From positions 481,804 through 545,803 of the forward strand of contig NZ_JACHGP010000001.1 of the NCBI RefSeq assembly GCF_014202335.1: DNA of 64,000 nt, in the 5' to 3' direction. Positions 16,342 through 24,352 of the stretch are shown in pieces. The translations under genes were made by a program, and so were the position numbers. A model generated the notes under the pieces. It was not told where the DNA came from. It saw only the letters and a list, made by a program, of their open reading frames with translations, and did not search any database. Source of the stretch: Mycobacterium sp. AZCC_0083 (lineage in GTDB: Bacteria; Actinomycetota; Actinomycetes; Mycobacteriales; Mycobacteriaceae). The stretch's first letter is position 1. The number at the start of each line of letters is the position of its first letter.

Positions 16342-17508
16342 CTAGCGGCACGACCGGTTCATCAACGCAGCCGTCTCAAGATCGTCGACGGCCGCGCAGG
16401 CCCTGCGAAATGCCGCGTCGGTGTTCTCCTGCGCCTGCAGTCCCTGCCAGTTGACCGTCATGGCCGTCGCATCCCACGCTTCGGCGGCGAAGAGCCGGTA
16501 CCGGTCGAAAGCTGCGTCGCGGCGCGGCACGTCCTGCACCCCACCGGCACGCAAACCCTCCAGGTAGCGAGCAATCAGGTCCCGCTCGTGGTCACGGCGC
16601 ACTTCGGGTTCCAGGCCAGTCGTCATCCAGTACGACACTTCCCGCAGCCCAGGTCCCCGCCAGACCACCTGCCAGTCCAGCAGGCCCGATCGACCGTCGG
16701 GCCACGCGAAAGTGTTGCCTAGATGCGAGTCGCCGTGCAGCAGAGTCAGTGGCCCCGACTCGAACTCGCGGTAGTACGCCTGTGTATGGCGATCGAGCGC
16801 CGCGGCTACCTCGCGCACCGCGGGAGTCACCTCGGGGCGGTCCCGCTGCAATGCGCCAAGGCGGCCGCGGGCGTAGAAGCGCTTCAGCAGGCCATATCCC
16901 GGTCGGGTGCTCCAGGTTCGGATCCAGGACAGTTCCCGAGTCAGCCGCGGGCTCTCCCAGAATCGCGCGTGCAAAGTGGCGAACGCGTCGATGAGCCCTT
17001 GCGCGTGGGCGATGTCGCAGTCGTCGGCCATTGCGTAGGGCCGTCCGCCTGCGGAGACGATGTCGTCGAGCACGATCAGGAACCGCGCCCCTACCCCGGA
17101 ATGGGCATACCAGGCGTGCGGAGCGACTCCTTCGAGATCGGCCGCTACCTGGTTGTAGAAGCGGGCTTCGTTGACGGCCATCCCCAGCGTCGCCACCATC
17201 GTGCGATTCTTGGCCGACAGCGGAGTGCTCTTGACGAAGAGATGCTTCGGAAGCCCTTCCGCCCGTCCCGCCTCGTTCCATTCGACGGCCAAGCGCCTGC
17301 GGTCTGTCGTGCCGGTGGTGCCATCGAGCAGCGAAACCCGCTGCGCCACTGCGCCAGATGCCGAACGTGCCACGTGGTGCGTCAACCATTCAGCCGTCAC
17401 TTCGTCAGCGGCCGACGCTTCGGTTCCCGGTAGTTTCGGCAACACCGCCGCCACCAGTTCGCCCGCGGCGATGAGGTTGGCTGCAGTACGACGGAGGAGC
17501 GGATTCAC
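16342..17508 (-). CDS. Aminoglycoside-phosphotransferase-like kinase
   Basis: A 388-residue protein kinase-like fold of the APH/EcKinase kind. LLHGDSHLGNTF near residue 255 is the catalytic loop with its Asp, and SGLLDWQVV supplies the metal-binding Asp. HLFVKSTPLSAKN holds the likely ATP-binding Lys. Family members phosphorylate small hydroxylated molecules such as sugars, choline or ecdysteroids. The start is GTG. It is transcribed apart from its neighbours. The phosphate acceptor may be a terpenoid or steroid alcohol, given the context; that is inference. Confidence 0.85.
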   Translation of the reverse strand: MNPLLRRTAANLIAAGELVAAVLPKLPGTEASAADEVTAEWLTHHVARSASGAVAQRVSLLDGTTGTTDRRRLAVEWNEAGRAEGLPKHLFVKSTPLSAKNRTMVATLGMAVNEARFYNQVAADLEGVAPHAWYAHSGVGARFLIVLDDIVSAGGRPYAMADDCDIAHAQGLIDAFATLHARFWESPRLTRELSWIRTWSTRPGYGLLKRFYARGRLGALQRDRPEVTPAVREVAAALDRHTQAYYREFESGPLTLLHGDSHLGNTFAWPDGRSGLLDWQVVWRGPGLREVSYWMTTGLEPEVRRDHERDLIARYLEGLRAGGVQDVPRRDAAFDRYRLFAAEAWDATAMTVNWQGLQAQENTDAAFRRACAAVDDLETAALMNRSCR

Positions 17509-17608
17509 GACGGCGATGACCTGATCTCAGATTCTGGTGACAATCGATTTATGGTCAACTAGGTTACACAAGTAAGTAGTGAACTGATTAACGCATTGAG
17601 AGGCAACG

Positions 17609-18523
17609 ATGCTGTTAACCGCTTCGGATCTGGCACCACCGGCGACCCTTGATCCCTCTGGGGTGTGGTTCTTCAACTGGGTCGTACCGATCGCCGGCAG
17701 CGTCTTCATCGTTCTGGCGATCGCCGACGTGATCCGGCGGCGGCGCCTGACGTGGGGCTTCTTGTTCCTGTTCAACAGCCTCGCGGTGTACTGGATGGAG
17801 ACCGTAGGCGACTGGGGGCAGATGCTGTTCTACAGTCCTGCGTTCGCCGAACACCATCTGCTCGAATGGCTACCGCTCAAGACGCCGAACGATCCGCTGT
17901 TCATGCCATTCGCCTACGCGGTGTACTGGGGTGTGCACGCCCTCCTGGTGTTGTGGCTGAGTCAATGGGTGTCATCGAAGTTCGGCTGGAGCATGCTCAA
18001 ATCGATGATCGTGCTTGCCATTCCGATCAACTACGTCTGGGACTTCGTCGTCGAGGGCACCGCTACGGCGATGGGCTGGTGGACCTACGATCCGGGCATC
18101 GGCCCAGTGCTCGAGTGGAGCAACGGCGGCCGCATCACGCTGCTCTGGACCATCGGCATCATGTGCACGTGGCCCAATCTGATCGCCTACTGGGCTGGCA
18201 AGCCGCCGATCCGAGGGCTCAACCACTTCGAGCGGTTCTGCCGACTGGACCGCTTCACCGTGCCGAAGGTGCCGCTGCGTCCGTCCAGCGACGTCGCAGG
18301 CGCCGGCGCGGTCGCCGTGGTCACCAAGCAGGTACGGCGGACCAAGCAGCAAGAGTTCGACGACTACCTCAACTACGAGGTCACCATTCCGCGGTGGCGC
18401 TTCGAGCTCATGCGATTGGGTGCCTGGTTCGTCGTCTTCCAGGTCAGCTTTGCCGTATTCCTCGTCCTGCCGCTGGCGGTCTTGCGCTGGGCCACCGGTG
18501 CCGACAGCTCCTACATCCCATGA
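17609..18523 (+). CDS. AveC-like (spirocyclase-family) membrane protein
   Basis: A 304-residue membrane protein with about six hydrophobic segments, such as FNWVVPIAGSVFIVLAIADV near residue 25. It shares the pattern of aromatic, charged inter-membrane loops with the AveC-like protein at 15209 (for example WMETVGDWGQMLFYSPAF against the WMENVPG loop there). It is therefore likely a distant paralogue. The ATG has GAGAGGC upstream. It overlaps a small membrane protein gene by four bases. Its role in this cluster is unknown; the family has been linked to spiroketal formation in one Streptomyces pathway. Confidence 0.75.
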   Translation: MLLTASDLAPPATLDPSGVWFFNWVVPIAGSVFIVLAIADVIRRRRLTWGFLFLFNSLAVYWMETVGDWGQMLFYSPAFAEHHLLEWLPLKTPNDPLFMPFAYAVYWGVHALLVLWLSQWVSSKFGWSMLKSMIVLAIPINYVWDFVVEGTATAMGWWTYDPGIGPVLEWSNGGRITLLWTIGIMCTWPNLIAYWAGKPPIRGLNHFERFCRLDRFTVPKVPLRPSSDVAGAGAVAVVTKQVRRTKQQEFDDYLNYEVTIPRWRFELMRLGAWFVVFQVSFAVFLVLPLAVLRWATGADSSYIP

Positions 18524-18693
18524 CCGTTGAGGAGCCTGACATGAAGGACATGCCCGCAGAGTTCTTCCTTCCCCCGCAGACCAACGAAGCGTTGGCGAAG
18601 GAGACCATCCGACTGATCGCAGGGTGCGTCGCGTTCATAGTGATTCTCGGCATCATCGTGGCGTCGACGCAGGGCATCGTCTTCAGCGTGTGA
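18520..18693 (+). CDS. Small single-span membrane protein
   Basis: A 57-residue protein whose ATG overlaps the stop of the AveC-like gene (ATGA), with an alternative ATG at 18541. The first 35 residues are acidic and polar; the rest is one hydrophobic helix (LIAGCVAFIVILGIIVAS). The coupling suggests that it is a partner or stabiliser of the AveC-like protein. I do not recognise the family. Confidence 0.65.
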   Translation: MTVEEPDMKDMPAEFFLPPQTNEALAKETIRLIAGCVAFIVILGIIVASTQGIVFSV

Positions 18694-18726
18694 CACGCCG
18701 GGCTCCCGATAGAACCCCGACTCATC

Positions 18727-18740
18727 TAACATTAGTGTCA
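18727..18740. promoter_or_regulatory. Operator C copy before the extradiol dioxygenase
   Basis: TAACATTAGTGTCA fits the pattern TGACA-N4-TGTCA with one mismatch. The surrounding bases recur in reverse orientation at 28055-28068, and 18 bases in a row are shared. It lies 20 bases upstream of the dioxygenase ATG and overlaps the expected promoter. Confidence 0.72.
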
Positions 18741-18760
18741 CTTCTATCGGAGGTACGCAC

Positions 18761-19618
18761 ATGACGTCGGAGAGACTGGTTGTCTGCGCAAGCCACAGCC
18801 CAGGCAAGGAGCGCGATGTCGCGCATGCCTTCGGGCACCAGTTTCGCTCGGCACTGACCGCCGCAGCCGAGCGCGTCAAGCAGTTCGATCCAGACGTGGT
18901 GCTCGTGTTCGGCGGAGACCATCGCCGGGCGTTTCGCCACGTGGTGCCCGCCTTCGGGGTCGCGTTGACTGCGTCGATCCTGGCCGAGGGCGGCCACCCG
19001 GCAGGGTCTCTCGACGTGCCATCCGCACTCGCCCGCAGGCTGTGCGAACACCTGCTGTCTGCCGGATTCGACGTCGCCGCGTGCCGCGACATCGAGCTGG
19101 ATCATGCGTTCGCCCAACCCGTTCGGGATCTCGTCGGTGAATTGGCGGACAAGCCCGTCATCCCACTACCCGTCAACTGCGCGACCGCTCCCCTCCCCGT
19201 CGGTCGCCGCGTTGCCGACTTCGGCGCGGAGGTCGGCCGGTTCCTCGACGGCATCGATCAGCGGGTATTGGTGATCGGCACCGGAGGGCTGTCCCATTCA
19301 CCGCCGAGCCTTGAGATCGACACCTATGACCTCAGCGACGAGGATCGGGCGCAGATCATCTCCGAGGGCATGGCCGAGGCGCGCACCAAGATTCGGCCCG
19401 ATTGGGACACCGAGGTGCTGGATGCCATGTCGGCCTGGGACATCGAGGCGCTGATTGGCCTAGTGGACTCCGCGCACGCAAGGGCGGGCGCAGGCGCCAA
19501 CGAAGTTCGGACCTGGCTCGCCGCGGGCGCCGCGGGCGGCGGACGGCCAGTCACTCCACTGGTCTACGAGCCGGTGCCCGAATGGATCACGGGGATGGCG
19601 GTCGCTACGTCGGCGTGA
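18761..19618 (+). CDS. Class III (LigB/MhpB-type) extradiol ring-cleavage dioxygenase
   Basis: A 285-residue protein that follows 2,3-dihydroxyphenylpropionate 1,2-dioxygenase (MhpB) closely. H12 (ASHSP) and H54 (GGDH) are likely iron ligands. LDHAFAQP holds H115 and GGLSHSPP holds H179, the same numbers as the MhpB catalytic histidines. EIKTW-like and PEWITGM segments close the protein. It should open a catechol next to the hydroxyl pair using Fe(II) and oxygen. It is shorter than the usual 310 residues, missing a loop after residue 190. It is preceded by GGAGG and operator C, and its last 55 bases overlap the convergent racemase gene. Confidence 0.9.
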   Translation: MTSERLVVCASHSPGKERDVAHAFGHQFRSALTAAAERVKQFDPDVVLVFGGDHRRAFRHVVPAFGVALTASILAEGGHPAGSLDVPSALARRLCEHLLSAGFDVAACRDIELDHAFAQPVRDLVGELADKPVIPLPVNCATAPLPVGRRVADFGAEVGRFLDGIDQRVLVIGTGGLSHSPPSLEIDTYDLSDEDRAQIISEGMAEARTKIRPDWDTEVLDAMSAWDIEALIGLVDSAHARAGAGANEVRTWLAAGAAGGGRPVTPLVYEPVPEWITGMAVATSA

Positions 19619-20679
19619 CTTTCGCTGCGCGCAGGCACCGGTGGCGGAGTAGGCGTCCGCGAGAACAGCGGCGCAGGTGCAGGCTGGCGTACCCCGTCGA
19701 CGTCGACGAACACGTTGCGGCGCTGCATGTGTGGGTCGTCCATCGCCTCCGCCGCGGAGAGCACCGGGGTGACGCACGCGTCGCTGCCCTCGAACACCTG
19801 CGCCCAATGGTCGCGCGGGTGCTGCCGGAACCGGTCCGTCAGCACGTCGCGCATCACCGGCCAACCGGAGCGGTCTCGTTGTGCGCTCAGCGTGGTCGGA
19901 TCGATCCCCAGCAGTCGCAGCATCTCGGCGAAGAACTCGGGCTCCAGGGCGCCCACGGCGACGTAACCGCCGTCCGCGCACTCGTAGGTGGAGTAGAACG
20001 GCGCCGAACCGTCGAAGACGTTGGCGCTCCGCTCGTCTGACCACCGGCCATCGGCGCGCATCGCCCACAACACGTGGCCAAGAACCGGGGCGCCGTTGAC
20101 GATGGCGGCGTCGATCACCTGGCCGCGACCGGATGCCTGCCGTTCGACCAAAGCGGCCAACACGCCGACGACCGCGAACAGCGAGCCGCCGCCGTAGTCG
20201 CCGAGCAGGTTGAGCGGGGGCGCTGGCGGGCGGTCCGCGGGACCCATCGCATGCAGCAACCCGGTGAGGCCGATGTAGTTGATGTCGTGGCCGGCCTGCC
20301 GGGCGCGGGGGCCGGTCTGCCCCCAACCCGTGATGCGGGTGTAGACCAATCCTGGGTTGCGGCCCTGACATTCGTCGGGTCCAAGGCCCAGTCGTTCGGT
20401 GACCCCTGGCCGGAATCCCTCGAGGAGAACGTCCGCCTGATCGATCAGTCGGCGCACCTGGTCGAGGTCGCCAGCGTCCTTGAGGTCGGCGACGAAGATC
20501 CGGCGGCCGCGCAGTTGTGCGCCCGAGCCCGCTTGTCCCGGCCGCTGTACCCGCATCACCTCCGCGCCAAGGTCGGCGAGCAGCATCGCGGCATGCGGGC
20601 CTGGACCCATCCCGGCTAGTTCGACGACCTTGACCCCAGCCAAGGGACCCGCCGATACCGGCGGGGAGACATCTCCCAC
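19564..20679 (-). CDS. Alpha-methylacyl-CoA racemase (CaiB/BaiF family)
   Basis: A 371-residue class III CoA-transferase-fold protein with the racemase signature. H131 in AGHDINYI, D161 in LLGDYGGGS and E246 in VGALEPEFF correspond to the catalytic H126, D156 and E241 of the M. tuberculosis enzyme with a constant offset of five. Such enzymes epimerise 2-methyl-branched acyl-CoAs, including bile-acid and 2-arylpropionyl-CoA thioesters. The start is GTG. The gene runs against the extradiol dioxygenase and overlaps it by 55 bases at the 3' ends. Confidence 0.92.
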   Translation of the reverse strand: MGDVSPPVSAGPLAGVKVVELAGMGPGPHAAMLLADLGAEVMRVQRPGQAGSGAQLRGRRIFVADLKDAGDLDQVRRLIDQADVLLEGFRPGVTERLGLGPDECQGRNPGLVYTRITGWGQTGPRARQAGHDINYIGLTGLLHAMGPADRPPAPPLNLLGDYGGGSLFAVVGVLAALVERQASGRGQVIDAAIVNGAPVLGHVLWAMRADGRWSDERSANVFDGSAPFYSTYECADGGYVAVGALEPEFFAEMLRLLGIDPTTLSAQRDRSGWPVMRDVLTDRFRQHPRDHWAQVFEGSDACVTPVLSAAEAMDDPHMQRRNVFVDVDGVRQPAPAPLFSRTPTPPPVPARSESHADVATAIPVIHSGTGS

Positions 20680-20775
20680 ATGGTCAGCCTAACGCGAATC
20701 TGACAGAATGTGCATATTAGATTCACCTCGCACACCGCTAGCACAGGCATTTTGGATTTACCGCTAGCGTCCATC

Positions 20776-20789
20776 TGACATCGATGTCG
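20776..20789. promoter_or_regulatory. Operator C copy before the CoA-transferase
   Basis: TGACATCGATGTCG fits TGACA-N4-TGTCA with one mismatch at the last base. It ends 20 bases upstream of the GTG at 20810. A weaker relative, TGACAGAATGTGCA, lies at 20701 before the leftward racemase gene. Confidence 0.68.
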
Positions 20790-20809
20790 TGACGACGGGA
20801 GTAGCGAAC

Positions 20810-22018
20810 GTGAGCATCTCCGCGCCGCTATCGGGCATCACCGTGGTGAGCCTCGAGCAGGCGGTCGCGGCGCCGTACGCGACGCGGCAGCTCGCGGATC
20901 TCGGCGCGCGGGTGGTGAAGATCGAGCGGCCGCAGGGCGGTGACTTCGCGCGGGGTTATGACCGTGCGGTACATGGCGAGTCGAGCTACTTCGTCTGGCT
21001 CAACCGCGGCAAGGAGTCGTTGACCCTCGATCTCAAACATCCTGATGGCCAACGCATCCTGCACCGCCTGCTGGACAGTGCCGACGTGCTGGTGCAGAAC
21101 CTTGCGCCGGGAGCCGCGGCACGGATGGGCCTGGACGCCGACGCGGTGGCCCGCGATCACCCGCAGACCATCACCGCCACGATCAGCGGCTACGGCCAGG
21201 ACGGCCCGTGGCGTGACCGCAAGGCCTACGACCTGTTGGTGCAAGCCGAGGCCGGGTTGCTGTCGGTGACGGGCTCACCAACCGAGGTGGCGCGCACCGG
21301 CGTATCGATCGCCGACGTGGCAGCAGGCATGTTCACCTACTCCGGCATCCTCACCGCCCTCTACACACGCGCCACGACCGGCGCGGTGCACCCGGTGTCG
21401 GTGTCGTTGTTCGACGCCCTGGTCGAATGGATGTCCCAGCCGCTCTATTACGGCCACTACGGCGGAACGCCGCCGGCTCGCACGGGGGCACGCCATCCGA
21501 CGATCGCCCCGTACGGCCCGTTCATCGCCGGGGACGGGGGCACGGTGTTGCTCGCGGTGCAGAACCCGCCCGAATGGCAGCGGCTGTGCGAGATCGTCTT
21601 GGATAGACCGGATCTCGTCGCCGACCCGCGGTTCGCCGCCAACCCGGACCGGGTGGCGCATCGTGACGAACTGGAGTCGATCATCACTGCCGCGGTCGCG
21701 CGGTTGAGCGCCGAGGAACTCGAGACGCGCCTGCAGGGCGCAGGTGTGGCGCACGCGCGGATGAACGACGTCGCGCAGCTGTGGCAGCATCCCGTGCTCG
21801 TCGGCCGCAACCGGTGGCACGAGGTTGCGACCCCCGGCGGTCCCGTCGGCGCGCTGCCACCGCCTGCCGGCCTGGCCGGCGTCGACCCGCTGTTCGGTGA
21901 CGTGCCCGCCCTGGGCGAGCACAGTCGAAAAATCTTGCGCGAGTTGGGTTATTCGGCGGATGCGACGGAGGGCCTCATCGCGGCCGGCGTCACGACAGAC
22001 CGAAGAACCCGCGCCTGA
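20810..22018 (+). CDS. CaiB/BaiF-type CoA-transferase
   Basis: A family III CoA-transferase of 402 residues. Motifs include the N-terminal VVSLEQAVAAPYATRQLADL, the substrate loop SYFVWLNRGKESLTLDLK, and RKAYDLLVQAEAG with the catalytic Asp that forms the aspartyl-CoA thioester. It lacks the His/Asp/Glu set of the racemase next door, so transfer of CoA between carboxylic acids is the likely job. GTG at 20810 is preferred because GGGAG lies eight bases before it; GTG at 20789 is the alternative but falls in operator C. It overlaps the convergent TetR gene by 29 bases. Confidence 0.88.
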   Translation: MSISAPLSGITVVSLEQAVAAPYATRQLADLGARVVKIERPQGGDFARGYDRAVHGESSYFVWLNRGKESLTLDLKHPDGQRILHRLLDSADVLVQNLAPGAAARMGLDADAVARDHPQTITATISGYGQDGPWRDRKAYDLLVQAEAGLLSVTGSPTEVARTGVSIADVAAGMFTYSGILTALYTRATTGAVHPVSVSLFDALVEWMSQPLYYGHYGGTPPARTGARHPTIAPYGPFIAGDGGTVLLAVQNPPEWQRLCEIVLDRPDLVADPRFAANPDRVAHRDELESIITAAVARLSAEELETRLQGAGVAHARMNDVAQLWQHPVLVGRNRWHEVATPGGPVGALPPPAGLAGVDPLFGDVPALGEHSRKILRELGYSADATEGLIAAGVTTDRRTRA

Positions 22019-23327
22019 TACAGGTCATCAACAACTCGATGACCTGATCGTCGACGATCGGCTCGGGCATCTCGAGGGCGGCCTGCGGCACCCGGGTGAC
22101 GAGAGCGCGCAGGATCAGCGCCGAGACCACCGGGTCGAACGGATACGGGCACGGTCCGCGGATGAGCATCCTTGCCGCGCCGATGTCCATCATGACCTGG
22201 CCGTTCTCGCCGATGCCCACGATGGTCGGGTCGTCGGTGGTGCCCTCGACCCACGCCTCGATGCATCCCGAATACCGGTCATAGAACTCAACGTAGGTGG
22301 CCAACCAGTGCCGCAGGGTCGACTCGTCGGCCACCGGATCCACGTGTGCAATCCGATCCGCGAATGCCATTCCGGCTCCGTAGATCTCGGCGGCGACGGC
22401 GGCGAGCAGGTCCTGCTTGTCGCTGAAGTACTTGTAGAACGTGCCGCGTGCAACGTCGGCGGTCAAGACGATGTCGTCGACACTCGTGCTGCGGTATCCG
22501 CGTGCGCGGAACTGGGTCGCGCCGGCATCGGCCAGAGCAGTCACGGTGCTGACGGCACGGTTGCTCAACGCGGCGGTTCGCTCGCCGATGGACAGCCCCG
22601 CGATCTCCGGGACCGCGGGCACTTCGACCGCATCGACGTCGGCAGCAGGGTCGGCGCTGGCGTGCAGACGCAGCGAACTCAGCACCGACGGCGGGGTCTC
22701 GGGGAACAGCGCCAGCTGAAGGAAGACCGACAGCGTGTCGACCGCGTCCTTGGCGCTGCGGCCGTAGGCGCGGTCGGTATGTACGAACAGGTTGATGCGG
22801 TGCACCAGCGCGGTCATCGTCATGGCCGCGACTTCGGGGTCCATGCCCTTGAGGCCAGAGGCCGCGAGCCGCTCGGCGACACGGTGGTTGTAGCTGCTCA
22901 CGAACCGGGCGATTTCAGGACGGACCTTGGTGTCCGACGACGCGATCGCCGTCCACTGCACGAACATCGTGGAGTACTTCTCGAACACCCAGCTCCACTC
23001 GCCCAACCACCAGTTCAGGTTGTCGAAGCCCACCTCGTCCGGGCCGAGGGGGCCGATGCGTCGAGCCACCCGGAACAACGCGCTGCCGCACTCGTTGAGC
23101 AGTTCCAGGAAGATCTCGTCCTTGCCCTTGAAGTACTGGTAGAGCGTGGCGCGCGACACGCCTGCGGCCTTGGCGATCGCGTCGACCGACGTGTCGAAGT
23201 ACCCCAGCCGCCCGAACAGCTCCAGCGAGACCTCGGTGATCCGGCTGCGCGTCGTGGCGCCGCGTGCGCCGATGGCGGGGCTGGAGGGGCCGTAACTGGC
23301 CCGGCGGATGATCGAGGCGTCGGACAT
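21990..23327 (-). CDS. Tandem-domain TetR-type regulator (candidate operator-C repressor)
   Basis: A 445-residue protein, about twice the usual TetR length, with two complete TetR modules. The first HTH (about 23-72) includes AIAKAAGVSRATLYQYFKGK. The second (about 260-305) includes DIVLTADVARGTFYKYFSDK. Each is followed by a helical ligand-domain-like stretch. It may bind as a single-chain pseudo-dimer or bridge two operators. It is the last gene of a leftward operon with two MaoC-type genes whose promoter carries an operator-C-like site, so autoregulation is likely. Confidence 0.88.
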   Translation of the reverse strand: MSDASIIRRASYGPSSPAIGARGATTRSRITEVSLELFGRLGYFDTSVDAIAKAAGVSRATLYQYFKGKDEIFLELLNECGSALFRVARRIGPLGPDEVGFDNLNWWLGEWSWVFEKYSTMFVQWTAIASSDTKVRPEIARFVSSYNHRVAERLAASGLKGMDPEVAAMTMTALVHRINLFVHTDRAYGRSAKDAVDTLSVFLQLALFPETPPSVLSSLRLHASADPAADVDAVEVPAVPEIAGLSIGERTAALSNRAVSTVTALADAGATQFRARGYRSTSVDDIVLTADVARGTFYKYFSDKQDLLAAVAAEIYGAGMAFADRIAHVDPVADESTLRHWLATYVEFYDRYSGCIEAWVEGTTDDPTIVGIGENGQVMMDIGAARMLIRGPCPYPFDPVVSALILRALVTRVPQAALEMPEPIVDDQVIELLMTCIRRGFFGLS

Positions 23328-23339
23328 GGTCGTTCCAGC

Positions 23340-23816
23340 CTATGGCCCATCCGGGCTGCCGGTGTCGCGCAGCGGGGCGTTTCGCGGGATGAGGAACTCG
23401 GCGGTGCCGCTGATCGCGACACCACCCGAGGGGCCCGTCGCGGTCAACTCGACGCTCACCCGGTCGGCGTCCGGCTCCGCTGACACCGTGGTGATCGTGC
23501 CCGAGCACGTCAGCACGTCACCGGGCCAGACCTGCTCGCGGAAGCGGACCCCGAAACGGCGCACGTTGCGTGCACCCAGCCAATCCGCGGCGAACCCGGC
23601 CAGAAGGGCCGCCGAGAACATGCCCTGGGCGAACACCGACGGGTAGCCGGCCGATCGCGCCAGTTCGTCGTCGTAGTGCATGGGGTTCAGGTCGCCGGAC
23701 GCTCCGGCGTAGCGGACGAACATCTGGCGGGTCAGCGGCCCGAACTCTCGCGGTGTCGCCTGGACACCCGTGCTTAGCGGGGTTCGATGATCTTCGCTTG
23801 CGCTCATCGCCGTCAT
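23340..23816 (-). CDS. MaoC-type hydratase subunit
   Basis: A 158-residue hotdog protein. YAGASGDLNPMHYDDELARS holds the D-x-N-P-x-H catalytic signature of R-specific enoyl-CoA hydratases and HadB-like dehydratases; FAQGMFSAALLAGF follows. Its ATG overlaps the stop of the neighbouring MaoC-like gene, so the two probably form a heterodimer, as in HadAB or the steroid enzyme ChsH1/ChsH2. A hydratase acting on a bulky enoyl-CoA is likely. The TetR gene begins 12 bases downstream. Confidence 0.88.
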   Translation of the reverse strand: MTAMSASEDHRTPLSTGVQATPREFGPLTRQMFVRYAGASGDLNPMHYDDELARSAGYPSVFAQGMFSAALLAGFAADWLGARNVRRFGVRFREQVWPGDVLTCSGTITTVSAEPDADRVSVELTATGPSGGVAISGTAEFLIPRNAPLRDTGSPDGP

Positions 23817-24247
23817 CTCGGTGCCGTCTCGATGAACGTGGCCTTGGCTTCCGCCACCAACGTGCCTGCCGCGTCCCGGTATTCGGTGACCACGGTGGCA
23901 AAGCGCATCGTCCCGCCACGCTTGCCGGGCTTGGCGAACCGGTCAACGATCCGCTCCCGCGCCGTGACGACCTCGCCCGCGGCAGGCAATTCACCGTGGA
24001 AGACGAACTCCTGCTCGCCGTGCAGCAGGCGCTTACGGTCGAAGCCCACGTTCACCCGGACGCCCGGCGGTGCCCATCGGGCAGCGCTGGTCAAGAACGT
24101 CGGCGGGACGATCGCGTCGGGACCGCGGTAGGCGGGATCGTCGGACAACATGGCGTCGGCGAACTCGGCGATCTTGCCGCGCTCGACCACCACCTCCCAC
24201 GGCTGTCCCACGCTCAGGTCGGCGTCGCTGTCGGGCGATGCACTCAT
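23813..24247 (-). CDS. FAS1/HadA-like dehydratase subunit
   Basis: A 144-residue hotdog protein of the non-catalytic partner type. It has IVPPTFLTSAARWAPPGVRV near the middle and HGEQEFVFHGELPAAGEVVT afterwards, but no D-x-N-P-x-H motif. The catalytic half is the next gene. The ATG at 24247 is chosen because the domain begins there and a site resembling operator C ends three bases upstream. The open frame to 24304 would run through that site. Confidence 0.82.
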   Translation of the reverse strand: MSASPDSDADLSVGQPWEVVVERGKIAEFADAMLSDDPAYRGPDAIVPPTFLTSAARWAPPGVRVNVGFDRKRLLHGEQEFVFHGELPAAGEVVTARERIVDRFAKPGKRGGTMRFATVVTEYRDAAGTLVAEAKATFIETAPR

Positions 24248-24249
24248 AG

Positions 24250-24264
24250 TGACCAATAGTGTCA
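24250..24264. promoter_or_regulatory. Operator-C-like site before the MaoC/TetR operon
   Basis: Read leftward, TGACACTATTGGTCA has arms TGACA and GGTCA with a five-base spacer, one longer than the other copies. It ends three bases before the ATG at 24247. This spacing implies either repression by direct overlap or a leaderless message. Confidence 0.5.
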
Positions 24265-24326
24265 GAAAATATCCGGATCCGAAACTGAATCTGCGCTTCA
24301 CCACGAATGAGCCGCTTGTCGAAAGA

Positions 24327-24340
24327 TGACATCAATGCCA
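24327..24340 (+). promoter_or_regulatory. Operator C copy before the aldehyde dehydrogenase
   Basis: TGACATCAATGCCA fits TGACA-N4-TGTCA with one mismatch. The following bases GAATCGG also follow the copy at 28144, and in both cases a start codon begins exactly 26 bases after the first base of the operator. CAGAAT inside the element could serve as a -10 box. Confidence 0.7.
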
Positions 24341-24352
24341 GAATCGGTCTCT

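Noticed and set aside
20701..20714. TGACAGAATGTGCA before the racemase gene as a full operator C copy
   Set aside because: Only the left arm fits; the right arm does not match TGTCA. It is noted only as a weak half-site.
20706..20717. AATGTGCATATT as an operator of its own
   Set aside because: It is a single short near-palindrome with no second copy found in the window.
21825..23483. Long plus-strand reading frame of 552 codons over the TetR and MaoC genes
   Set aside because: It lies opposite the tandem TetR with clear HTH motifs and has the Arg/Gly/His-rich composition of a high-GC antisense frame.
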